Source of the DNA: Plantago major
Lineage: Eukaryota > Streptophyta > Magnoliopsida > Lamiales > Plantaginaceae
Reading direction: 5' to 3'
DNA length: 64,000 bases
NCBI GenBank assembly: GCA_026545765.1
Contig: CM048842.1
Span: 40,433,431-40,497,430, forward strand
Both the position numbers and the translations under genes were made by a program. Below the pieces are notes generated by a model. That model saw nothing but the letters and a program-made list of their open reading frames with translations, made no database searches and was not told the DNA's origin. How positions within the stretch are numbered: position 1 is the first letter of the stretch; every line of letters starts with the position of its first letter. Positions 24,356 through 35,567 of the stretch are shown in pieces.

Positions 24356-24608
24356 CTCGTTCCAAAGAAATCTTGCTATTTTGACTTTAAAACAGTAAAC
24401 TGTTTTCAACTTTGACCATAAATTACTTTTAAAATATAATAACAAATAATTTTAATAATATTATATAATAAAAATTTAATAATTAAAATTTCATTATATG
24501 ATTTTATTAAATTATTTACTATTATAGTTGAAGAGTAATTTATGGTCAAAGTCGAAAATAATTGAGCAAAATAGTAAAATGGAAACTTTTCTTTGGAATG
24601 GAGGGAAG
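24356..24608. mobile_element. Stowaway-like MITE, 253 bp
   Basis: Ends CTCGTTCCAAAGAAA and, reverse-complemented, CTTCCCTCCATTCCAAAGAAA. The arms extend inward through CTATTTTG and TTTGACCATAAATTACT, making a near-complete hairpin. TA flanks each end. No coding sequence. Confidence 0.75.
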
Positions 24609-25094
24609 TAATAAAAAAATAATTATTTTTAAATCTTACCATTTAATTTCATAAAGTGGAGGGAGCAATGCATTTAATGGAGAAATACATCACACCATTT
24701 AATTTCATAAAGTGGAGGGAGCAACGCATTAATGGCTGTTGTTTATTTATAAGACATACAATGCGGCAGCAATACATTTACAATGCTGTTGCGAAAGTAG
24801 CTGTATTTGTTATTTAGAGTATCAAACTGATGCAACATCATTTAGTTATAATGTTGTAGCAAGAATCATCATGTTTCCTTGAGATCGTCAATGAAATGCT
24901 ACATCATAACAAAAACATTGCTGCAGCGTTGCATACTAAGTTTCTTCAAATGCTTATTTTTTTACAAATCCGGCCATGCCCACTTAAACATAGTGGATGT
25001 CAGGTTTCGGTGGATGATGCATCATCTAAACTCGTCAATATTTTATAGTGGATGTCGATTTTGATCGATTTGATTCGGTGGTGCATGAGGTTGT

Positions 25095-25262
25095 CATCGG
25101 ATTCCGGTGTGTTTGAGGTGGTTGCCGGATTCCGGTGTGGTGGTCAGCGGATTCTGGTGTGCTTGAGGTGGCTTCGGATTAAGGTGCTCGATGTGGTCAC
25201 GGATTCCTAGAAGTTAGAGGTGGTCGCCGGATTCCGGTGTGGTCGCTGGATTCCGGTCAGTG
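25095..25262 (+). repeat. GGATTCCGGTGTG minisatellite
   Basis: The word GGATTCCGGTGTG or close variants recurs at least five times, mixed with GAGGTGG and GGTCGC. It forms the right subterminal part of the MULE and mirrors the CCGG/CCACC-rich left part. Confidence 0.7.
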
Positions 25263-25518
25263 GAGGAGATGGAAAATAGTTTTAATTATAAATTGAAGTA
25301 ATTGATTTTATATATTTAAATAACATTTAATTAAAAAAGATGTTTATTTTATTATATTGCGACGTCGCACAACGTTATTATGCGACAGTGCGACACCCAT
25401 CGCATTAATAATAAATCAACGGATGAGATTGTATCAAGATTTGATCTAATGGTTAAAAGGAATGTACTATTGTTAGTACAATGCGACGGTACTATTATTA
25501 GCCATGACATGAGAACAT

Positions 25519-26540
25519 AGGTGTTTTAATTAATATCAATATTTTCTTAATAATAAAGGTCTCTACATAAACGGTTCGATTAGTCAATTAGTAGCTCACA
25601 ACACAAACACGCAGTCAGTAGCGTCTTCTCCAATCTCCACCGCTCTTCTGCCGCCGTCTCTTCCCTTCGCCGCTCTCTGGCCGCCTCTACTCATCTCTCT
25701 TCCAGGTTTGTCCTAGTTCACACCATCGATTTCAGCTGTTCATTCCAGATCGATTTGTATAAAATCAGGGGAAATTTCCCAAAATCTGGTGGCGTGATTC
25801 AGGTTAGTCGAGGTGCCATTTCCCAGTACTACTAGGAGAATGGCACATTCCTTGGCCAATAGTTTAGACTTTGATGGTTGTTATGGCAGTACTACTTTTG
25901 AATACTGTATTTTCGTTCTGCTTCTTTGAATTCTTCTTCTCAATAGTGTACTTCTTAGAAAATGGACTAGTATAATACTGTTATAATTGATGATTATAGC
26001 TCTGTTTTCAATTTTCTTGTATGTATCCCTCTCACTCTATCTTAATTCTTAATTTCTCTTCCTCTTTTGTATTTATTGTTGCGTAATCAAATTAATCAAG
26101 AACTAGCTAATTTAGGGATAAATCTTTTTCTGTCATAGTTTATCGAGTTTTTTCAGTTGGAATTTCTTCTTCTGTTGCTACTATTCCATGTTATTTGCTG
26201 CAAAAGGCGGCATCTTTGGCTGTATAATGATTGTTTTATTGTGAGATCAAGAAGACGTTCACTTGCATGTTAGGTGTTCGACGAAATGCCTATTTGATTA
26301 ACTAGGTTAAGTTCTTCAATCTTCAAAGTCTTGGTTTTTATCTTGTGCATTGTTTACCTAGTGAATCTGCCTTTAAGACTATCTAAGTGTAGTTTGAGTG
26401 TAATCATACTAGCCTATATTAGCCTAGGTATCACTATTGGGGTTGTGAGTGCTGATTCATTAGTTGCTTTCTGCTTGTAGTTTATTTAACGTCTTCAAGT
26501 ACTAGGATAATTTATTCAAGAACATCTTTGACAGGTCATA
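25519..26540 (+). promoter_or_regulatory. uL22m promoter, 5' UTR exon and leader intron
   Basis: A short interval follows the MULE target duplication. From about 25600 a CT-rich leader-like stretch runs to 25705, where CTTCCAG|GTTTGTCC looks like a donor. The acceptor TTGACAG is at 26534, six bases before the ATG. The 829-bp T-rich leader intron is typical of plant housekeeping genes. No clear TATA box was seen, so the transcription start is a guess. Confidence 0.55.
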
Positions 26541-29359
26541 ATGGTGGGCTGGCAGCGGCATTTGCAGTCTTTAGTGAATCAGGCTGCCAAGAGATATGAG
26601 TTATGTCAGCGGGCTTCATTCACTACATTCCATCAATCTAAATTGTCCTTGGTGCATGGTGAGTTGTTTTGAGTCTATGCTGAAGTACTGCTCCGATTTC
26701 ATATGGGCTGGTAGAAATGATAATGATTTCTTAGCTTGCATTTAAATTTCCATATTCCCATAGATTTGAAGACAAAACCCCTACTTGACTTGTAGTACTT
26801 CTTAATTGAGTTCTATATTTACTCCGTCTCTGTCTCATATTCTCCATCCTGTGGTCCTAAAATATCGATTATTGATGCATTAACTGCAGGTGAGGTGCCT
26901 TGTTTATCAAGGTTGTCGAGTTTAGTATCTCCTCCAATTTCAAGGCCACTGCATCAATATATGCAGAGATTGGTAACATGGCTCTTCATTTATTCTTAGT
27001 TTATTCCCAATAATGTGGTAGTCAAACATCTCCTTCACAGTGTCAACTGAAATGTTCCTAATAGACTTAATCTAGTAGAATCAAATCAAACTACAGTGGA
27101 GAGAAAATTTATTTTATACTTGCAATAATATTGCAGCAGGTGTGCTTTTCTTTGAGGGGACCTGTGTGTCTTAGCTTGTTCTAGAGGCTAAAGAGAAACT
27201 CATAACTTGTTCAGATTCTTTGCCTGAACGCTTGCAAAATTGTTTTGGCAGAACTTCACGAGTACGAGATTACTTTCAGACGCATCTGATGCAACTCCAA
27301 TTTCATCTCCATTGATCCCTGCTTTACCAGCAAGTACTGGAAGTACAGAAACTCAGAAGGCTGTCTCCAAGCTTGATAAAGTGCAGGCAGTTCTGAAGAA
27401 AATAAAGCAGGTAAATTTAGATCATATTCAACGTTTATATTGGATATCAGAACTAATTATATATATATTCAGATTAATCCCCCACTGAGGCATCTTTAAA
27501 AACAAAAGGAAGAAAGAAAAAAGAAAACCGTGTATGTTACTCGGATTTTTGTGATGTTCAAAAAGTAGATTGTATCTCAAAGATAACTATATATACTGGC
27601 AGTTGTGTTATTCGGGCAGTCTAAATCTGGGATATACAGTGGGTTCTTTTAGTTTCGTTCTCTTCAAATACTGCACCAATTCTGAAAAGACTGTTTATGA
27701 CTTTACCTACAGCAATGCAATATATATAAGCTCATTAAAATATGTATCCTTCCAAAAATGGGTACTTCAACTTTATTCTGAATTTCTGATTGCTAGTGTA
27801 CTGCTCCTTCGATGCTTGTTTGTACTTCTAATATAGTATAATTTTGAGAATCTCTGATCGACCGTCCATGGATACTCTTCGATGTCAGATAATACAGTAA
27901 ACAGTTTGTAACTTGGTCTATAAACTTGTTACCATTTGCTTTCTGGCTTTTTATTCTCGATACAATTGTTTCTTTTAGAGTCCAAAAAAGGTAAACCTGG
28001 TTGCAGCATTGGTTCGTGGTATGCGTGTTGAGGATGCATTGATGCAGTTGCAAGTCACTGTGAAACGGGCTGCCAAAACAGTTTATCAGGTACAAATACT
28101 TTTGGACTCTCGAGAGGAGATTAACCACAGAATATTGTAATTTACTTGGTATGGGGTGTAGTTTCCATGTTGGGGAAGACCGATTGTGCTACTGCATGTT
28201 TTTCTTAGTTTGCTAAACCATGGACATCACAAGCTACATGAATAAACTGATGTTACAAATAGGATTATAGGAATGGAGCTTGTCTGTTGGGTACTTACCT
28301 AGGAGACCATTTGATTGGCATGCTTTCTCTCTTGCTTCATTTTGCTTCTTGCATTATTCACAATGCATAGAGCAACATGCGTTTTCAGGGCTAATGGTGT
28401 TTTAACTTGTGACCTTGTGCACAAAACTACCAACCTTTAATTGACTGGTCTGTCAAATCATTTAATGTCCTTGGAAGTTGAAGACCAGCATTCCAATTCA
28501 CATAATCTATAATTCTACTGGTCACACAACCTAAATTAATTATTCAGATGAGATGGCTGTGGTTGTTAGAGTGCCATCTGACCGAACATTTATGCAGGTG
28601 GTACATGCAGCCCATGCTAATGCAACACACAATCATGGACTTGATGGTGACCGTCTAATTATTGGTAATGTTCTGCAATATTTTTCAATTATGATACTGT
28701 ACACTTGGACGAGGTCTACCATTATTTCATACACCATGTGGTGGAGAATGCTCCACATCACTCACTTAATGTACATGTCCCACACTTGCATATTTATGTG
28801 GATCATTTTATACCACATGGTCTATGCAATAATGGTAGACCTAGTCTAGGTAATAATTTTCCCACTTAGTCAACTGTTAATTGCTCATGCGTTCGAGACT
28901 TCGAGTCGTAGAAACAGTCTCTTTGTAGAAATGCAAGATTAAGGCTGCATATACATGTACATCCACCCCAGTCCCCAACCTCGTATAGCCAGCTAGCTAA
29001 GGCTTACACATGGGATAGACCCTTTTTATTCTAATGTGCTCTTCTTTAGGACTCATCTTGTTGCCTCATTTTTTGTAGCCGAGGCATTTGTTGGGAAGGG
29101 ATTATTTAGGAAAAGGATATGGCCCCATGCCAAAGGCCGAGCTGGAATAAGAGTGAGACCACAGTGTAGGCTGACCGTTGTTGTTAGGGAATTAACAGCA
29201 GCGGAGGAGGCTGATATCGCTAGGTTGAAGGTGCACAATTTCAAGAAACGTACTAAACGAGAAAAACGTCTTGTACCTCATAAGATCATTGAGAGCACTC
29301 CAGTATGGGATCGTAGAAGCAGATCTCAAAGCCAGCTTGCAAGGCCAGCGACTACATGA
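26541..29359 (+). CDS. MRPL22: Mitochondrial ribosomal protein uL22m (L22)
   Basis: Six coding exons: 26541-26658, 26890-26972, 27252-27410, 27979-28089, 28598-28664, 29079-29359, total 819 nt, 272 residues. All introns are GT-AG with matching phases. The first about 115 residues are Arg/Ser/Leu-rich with few acids (MVGWQRHLQSL at the start), fitting a mitochondrial targeting leader. The L22 core follows: SPKKVNLVAALVRGM, EDALMQLQVTVKRAAKTVY, ANATHNHGLDGDRL, and KRIWPHAKGRAGIRVRPQC before the last strand LTVVV. L22 binds large-subunit rRNA and its hairpin lines the exit tunnel. A basic C-terminal tail of about 50 residues follows. It has no stops or frameshifts and is the one convincing host gene here. 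Exon borders were read by eye. Confidence 0.92.
28708..28846. mobile_element. Small foldback MITE in uL22m intron
   Basis: Arms 28708-28742 and 28812-28846 are inverted repeats at 32 of 35 positions (GACKAGGTCTACCATTATT...). Length 139 bp, between exons 5 and 6 (28665-29078). I could not fix a target duplication. It is not expected to disturb the splice sites. Confidence 0.7.
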
Positions 29360-30149
29360 TCATCAGAGAGCCACCCAGCTTATTCAAAGAATAACAGTGT
29401 CATGTTTAGTTGCTGAACTGCTATGTTTGAGGGTGCCATTTTAATGGAACCGCACATGGTCGTCTTTTGTCGCTTTAGCAGTGAAGCCCAACCTTCTTTG
29501 AGTTCACTCCATTCTAGTTTACAAGGTGGATTCTACTTGCTTGATTTGTCTACTTGTTGCATGACTTGAGCATTTACATGCCTGATATATGCAAAGGCCA
29601 AATAGAAGTTAAGATGTCGTTCTATTACCATGGCCAGGTTTATTTGCACTGGATCTTAATTAGCGAAGTCGAGTGGTTGAAAAGCACTCAATATGCTTAT
29701 GGATTGGCCCGGTCGTCTTTTTAAATGAGGCCTTACCAATCAGCATTTGGACTAGGTTCCAAATTGGAACAAGATGCGCAAATTTGCCAATACAATACCC
29801 ATTTCATAATCATAAGTATATACTCTCTCTCCGTCATGATTCAATTTGGTCCCGATGACAAGTTTTACGAGAAGGTTAATAAAGTAGTAAAGATAATAGT
29901 GTATAAAGTAGGAAAGAACTTTGAATAAAGTATGAACGATAGTGAATAAATTAAGTAGGAGAGATGATAAATAGAATAGGAGAAAAATTTTCCGTTTATA
30001 TGATGGAAAGTTGAAATTTAAACATCCTAAAATTGAATTGGATGTAGGAATTTGAATTCGGAACTGGAAGTATATAGCGAACATTATGATGGAATTGATA
30101 AGGTCGTCAAGATGAGTGACTCGAAACTTGATGCTCCTTTCACGATGAA
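29360..30149. other. 3' flank of uL22m and spacer
   Basis: The first about 250 bases are probably 3' UTR (no single clear AATAAA). Around 29815-30010 is AT-rich sequence beginning with a Stowaway-like ACTCTCTCTCCGTC word, perhaps a MITE relic whose other end I could not place. No coding sequence supported. Confidence 0.4.
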
Positions 30150-31158
30150 GTGAAAAATAGAGGCATTTCTAAATTTTGCCAAAGTCTTAGAAAGGGGGGA
30201 TTTTCCATAAAATTAGGAAAATCAATGGTTTCTCGCGGTTTTGGTCGGTTCTCACGGTTTTTGATTATTTTACGGTCTGACCGGGCTGGTTTTTTCTCGG
30301 GAACCGCTTTTAGTGTTTTAATGACAGAAGTTGCTTTTTCGGTTACACTCTTAAATCACAATGTAGACGTTTCGTCTACAATCTTCCGCCTTTCTCTCTC
30401 TCGCGATTTTCCCTTTGCAACTGTTCGTCTCTATCTCTCTTTTGCAACTGCTTGCGGTTTCTTCTACTATCTCCTGTATTCCGACGCGTGTGAAGCAAGC
30501 GGTTTCATCTACATTACAGTTTTTTTTTCCCTCTTTTATGCTTATAAATTGATTTTATAGTTCAATTTTGGTACTTCGGCATTTCGATTAGGTTTTTCTG
30601 ATCACTTATGCTTTTTTTCTTTTCCTTCCTTTGTTTGTTTTTTGTTGTTGAAGTTTAATTAACAATGACGAAGAGGGAAAATCGTTCGAAACAAAGTTCC
30701 GATGGTTCAGATATTATGAATATCCCGTTGAAGAAGCTTAAGGCCAATCCATCGCCGACGATTGAATCAGAAGTCCAATGTGAGTTTTCGTTCTCATTTT
30801 TTCCTCTGTTTGTTGCATGTTTATGCTTGATTTGTTTGTTCTTTTTTTGAATTTTGTTGTTTTTTGTGTTGTTTTTTGCTTCGAATCGGCTGTTAAACGT
30901 TTTTGTTTAGTTGTGTAATCTGTTAAGGATTTTAGGTTTTTTGTTACGGTGTTTAGTTAGGTTTGCTCATGTTTTAGGGGTTGTTATCTTGTAGTTTTTT
31001 TTGCTGAAACTTCCATTTTTTTTTATGTGCAAATGTAATGTATGTATGTTGTGTTTTTAAGGTTCTGTGTTATTCTTTTTATCCAGCTGCGTATGGTTTT
31101 TAATGTTGTTTTTAGTAGGGTTTGGTGAATCATGGATTTTTTAATGTGCAAGTGTAAT

Positions 31159-33011
31159 GTATTTGTAAAATCCCGAAAATTTTTTTGAAGCGTCAATTTG
31201 AATTTGCTTTTGAGACGAGTAAATTATTTGGATATGAGTTGCTATACGAGAAACTAATTGGGCTCGAGATGAATTACGGTTGATGAACGGGAGTAAAAGG
31301 CCCAACTACTAAAAGCCCATTAGGTTTATTTATTGGATACTTTGGCTCATTCTTTTCTTCTTCTTTATTCAGACGTTCTTTTTCTTCCTGCTTCTCGTTC
31401 TCTTCTTCTTCCTCACACCCACCACCCAGCCGCACTGAATTTTGGACCGGAATTGGACGATTGTAAGGGGTTATGGATGCTAGAAATAGAAACAAGAAAT
31501 CGGGAATCCGATTTGGGAAAATTATTGGACTGATTCGTATTGATTTGGACTGTTATTGATGGTTTTCGATGGAGGAGATGATGGGTAAACGATTTCCGTA
31601 GCCCTTGCTTGGAGTTGGAGGAGTTTGGAAACTTTTCGGATTCGCAGGGACTGAATCGAAAGATTGCAGAATCCTGAAGGAGTTGTGTTTGAGAATTTGA
31701 GGCTGCCAGGGGTTGGTTTGTAAATTACAGCAACCTTACAAGTTAAATAGATTGACTGTGTCAAGTAAATAACTGAAGTGTGTGTGGTGCAGTGGTAGGT
31801 ACTTTGGATTGTAAGCTGGAGGTCAAGTGTTTGAACCTTGATGGAGGCAGAGTTTGTATTACTTTTGTTCCAGCCTATTTTTCGACCCGTTTAAATTACC
31901 GTTTTAGCCCTGGACATGAAGAATTACAATTGTACCCTTCCACCATTTATTCCTATTTTTCCTAGCTCCAGAAAATTACCGTTTTACCCGTTATCTGTGT
32001 TTCTACCTTTTAAACTGAAGTGGAGGCTTTGTGGAGTTACCAAGTGGTGTTTTGGGAGGATTTTAAGGGTCAAAGACTTTGGAGAAATTTGAGTTGCAAG
32101 TTGGAGCTGGTTGGCTATGTTAAGTTGAATTCGTATCGACCTTGAAGTAAGGAGAACTCTTGACACTTTTGCTTCTATTTTCCGTATATAAAATCTATAT
32201 GTATAGTTTTCGATTGACAAATAAGTTATGGTTATTATATCATGTTATGGGGCTTGATATAATAGTCTATTAAAAAAAAAAGGATCAAGTATGTATATCC
32301 CATAAAATGTATTTGTTGTGTGTGCGGTTTGCGAAAGCTATTTTGTGAAAGCATGGATTATGGGTACGTACGTTTATGCTCATCAATATGCCTATGAAGT
32401 GTGTGGACCATTTCGAGTGATTGTCGTGCTTTGGAGTACTCCCATTGTTATGTGTGTGGACCCCTATTGTGTTAGGGGATATGTTATGTCAAAGCCGACC
32501 TGTGTGCCACCACGGTTCGTGTGGCCGTAGTGTATATTTGATTCGAGCTAAATGTGAATAGTGTATTGTGACATGTGTCCCATGCAAAATGATTTTCGAC
32601 TATGTTTGATATAAAATGGAGTGTATATATATGTATACTTTTTTTATATGTACTTGATCCGGGTAAAAGTGCCAGGAGCTCACCCTTACACCTTTTTTTT
32701 TTTGATATTTAGTAAGTGATCGTACGAAGATACTTTGGAGTTGAGACGGTAGTCAGATGATGGATTTTTGAAGAGTATTTAGTAGTTGCTGCGACTCTGA
32801 TATTCCTATTGTATAAGATGATTTGCATTGTTGGAATTATTTTTGTTGAGGATTTGTAATTGATGTATTTAATTTAGATGCTCTGTTTGTACCACTCTGA
32901 GATATTTATGTATTTTGAGAATTAAAGTTAGGCTTCGTCTTGGCGTGAGCCCATCTCACGATAGACGGTCGGTCGCGCCAAAGAATTTTGGTTTTGGGGC
33001 GTGACAGTATT
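31159..33011. mobile_element. Solo LTR with target duplication GTATT
   Basis: The sequence 31164-33006 (1843 bp) starts TGTAAAATCCCGAAAA and ends GGGGCGTGACA, the TG...CA form common to plant Gypsy-type LTRs. It is flanked by GTATT at 31159-31163 and 33007-33011. No internal coding region is present, so it is a solo LTR left by recombination between two LTRs. It lies in intron 1 of the Ulp1-like gene. Element lineage is not assigned. Confidence 0.85.
31783..31850 (+). ncRNA. tRNA-like Pol III promoter segment in the solo LTR
   Basis: TGGTGCAGTGGTAGG fits a Pol III A box and GTGTTTGAACC about 40 bases later fits a degenerate B box, the arrangement of a tRNA or tRNA-derived SINE head. The intervening bases do not fold into a clear cloverleaf, and no SINE tail or target duplication was found. 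It may be a nested SINE relic or chance. Confidence 0.35.
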
Positions 33012-34324
33012 AGTCTGTGTGTATAAGGGCTTGTGTTATGTGTTTTATGCATCTGTGTTATGGATTTTAATGTTGTGTTTAGTAGTTTTTTTGCTGAAAA
33101 CTCCTTTGTGTTTTTTTTTTGTCTAAGTGTAATGTAATATGTTTGTGTGTATAAGGGCTTGTTTTGTTCTTTTATCCGTTTTTGTTGTGGTTTTAATGTT
33201 TTTTGGGTGTGCATAGTGTTTTATAGTTTAAGTTTTTTTGTAAGGTACTGATGTTATGTTTTTAAGGTAATTTGTTGTGTTTTTATTTTCCTATGTCATG
33301 TTTTTAACTTCTCTTTTTTTTTTTTTGTATGATTTTCTGCAGTAAGTGAACCTGATGTTGTGTGTGGACAACCTAGTCCATCTGTTGTTGGTACTGCCAC
33401 AACAACTAAATTTCTTGGTACTGATACAACTGAGTTGTTTGGTACTGGTGCAACCCAGGTTATTGGTACCGACAAAACTGAGCCTATTGGGACTACGGGA
33501 ACGCGGACGGAGGTTCTTAGCACTGGGGGTTCTGTTTCTGAGGGTGTTGAAGGTGTTGATGAGAAGGTGAAGAAAACAAGGAATCGTGCTAAAAAGAACG
33601 TACTTGTTTCAGATTCTAGTGAAGAGAAGCTGCATGTCTTTCAACTTGTGTAATTTGAAATTGACTGAGAAGCAAAAGTCTGATGTTAGGGAGATTGGGT
33701 TTGGGGGGTTACTTGAGATGGATATCAAGAGGTTGCCGCCTGGCATTTTACCCTATTTGGTGCAGAGATTTGACCTTAGTATGTGTGTACAGAATATTGG
33801 GGAGGGGCCAAGGTCAGATAGTTATCAAGTAAGCAGCAGGGATGTTCAAGATATCTTTCTCCTTCCGAGACGCACTGGGAACAAAGTAGTAATCTCGGGT
33901 GATAATAACTTGAAGGCTGAGTTCAAGTTGAACTACCCTACTGTGGAGGATGGGAAGAAGAAGACTGTTGCGTTTGATGGCACATATGCTGCTTAGCTGG
34001 TGTATTACATGGAGAGAATGGTTGATGGAGGCGATGATTTCAAACGCCTTTTCGTTTTGTATGCTTGTGCTTGCATTTTATCTCCTAATGCAAACCATAT
34101 AGTTGATTATGGTTTGCTTCCAGTGGTACAAGATGTGTCCAAGTTGAAGGATTTGGATTGGTGTGGTTATGTCTTGGATAGACTTTGGAAGGGTGTTGAT
34201 AGGTTCATGAGTAACACTAAGGATACCAAGGGCAAGTCCGTTAGCGGTTGCGTGTTGATTTTGCTTATCTGCTACCTTCACTGGTACATTGGTTTTACAG
34301 TTTTAAGTTTGTTTATTATGTTTT

Positions 34325-34450
34325 TTAATTCATATGTTGTGGTTTTAAATTCATATTTTGTGTTTTTAAATTCATATGTTGTGGTTTTGAATTCATATGT
34401 TGTGGTTTTTAAAATTATATGTTGTGGTTTTAAATTCATATGTTGTGGTT
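34325..34450 (+). repeat. TTTAAATTCATATGTTGTGG minisatellite in intron
   Basis: About six imperfect units of 20-24 bases in the intron after exon 2 of the Ulp1-like gene. The T-rich strand is the coding strand of that gene. From 34450 to about 34870 the intron shows no recognised feature. Confidence 0.8.
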
Positions 34451-35567
34451 TTAGTGTAGACTTTGCATTATTTTGTTTCAAGGATTCAATTTAGTTTTCT
34501 GTCACTAAAATGTGTTTTACATTTTTAAGCATGTTTGTTGTTGTTTTAAGTAAATATGTTGGTTTTCTTAATTTTAGTTCCAAATTATTTTTTTAACTGC
34601 TGGAAATGTTATAGTTTTTGGTTGCTTGTTTATGTTTTTTTTTTAAATAGAAAGGGGCGAGGCACTATTAGCGGAGAAATTAACATCATAATCTTGGTCA
34701 CCCCATCGTCCAGTATGTCAAGACTTTTAAGAAGTCGAGCCAAAAGTTAACGAGTACTGATCCGAGGATCCAAGACCAAGACCAAAGGGGGGAGATACAG
34801 CCAATAATTGGATCCGTGATTTTCCCCAATGGAAACGTTAATTTAACTACTACTAGGACACTCTATTTATAAAAATACAATCAAGGAGGTTTGAAAGATC
34901 CCCAGTAGAGCACAAGCCGCTCTACTTTCCAATTACAGTTCATCAACCAAAAAAGCTGTACACAGCTTCTACTACTACTTCTAATGATACAAAAGATAAC
35001 CAACCTACTAAAGTTACAACAGTACTTCTCATAAGCTCTTAGTAGGTATCTTTTATCACTAGGGTGTAGAATCATCAGCCAAAAAGTGAAGTAAAAAACT
35101 ACTAGCATTGACTGTCTTGATGCTAGCAGCTTGCTCCACCACCAAAACATGAAAGGTAAAGACTTCTCCAACAATGAAACCGTCAGAGCGAGAATATCCA
35201 ACAAAACAATTAGCAAGTCACAATAGTTAATCAGGTCCTTTGGATGTTTTAGGACTGCACCAAAATGCCTCAGAGCTGTAGGAAGCACAAGTAGCAAACC
35301 ATTAGGAGTTAGAAAAAACCAAATGGATAAGTCTGCCCCCCCCCCCCCCCCCATCAGCTTCACATGTAGTAAGGTAGCACCAATTCCTCCATCTAATCCA
35401 TGTCCTCCTAAAGATTCCCATCAAAGAGATAGACCTGGTGAAAATAAGAGGACCAACAAAAGCATCATATCCAGTTATGCAACTAGAATTCAAGTGAAAA
35501 ACATCCAGAATGATACACATAAAACCAACCAGCTTGCTATCAATTAACTTAATACTAGGTATCATAA

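Larger units (their letters stand above)
21631..25509. mobile_element. Non-autonomous Mutator-like element (MULE), 3.9 kb
   Basis: Terminal inverted repeats: 21631-21679 and 25463-25509, sharing GGCTAAT, AGTAC, CGTCGCA, GTACTA and TAGTACA in order. The ends are flanked by a perfect 9-bp direct repeat TGAGAACAT (21622-21630 and 25510-25518), the MULE target-duplication size. No transposase. The subterminal regions are rich in CCACC/GGTGG and GCTGCAGC-like words on both sides. Two MITE copies sit inside. A 67-codon ORF at 23689 is unrecognised and may be chance. It ends about 100 bp before the uL22m transcript. Confidence 0.8.

Noticed and set aside
27793-28128. Antisense 111-codon ORF
   Set aside because: Shadow of intron 4 and exon 4 of uL22m.
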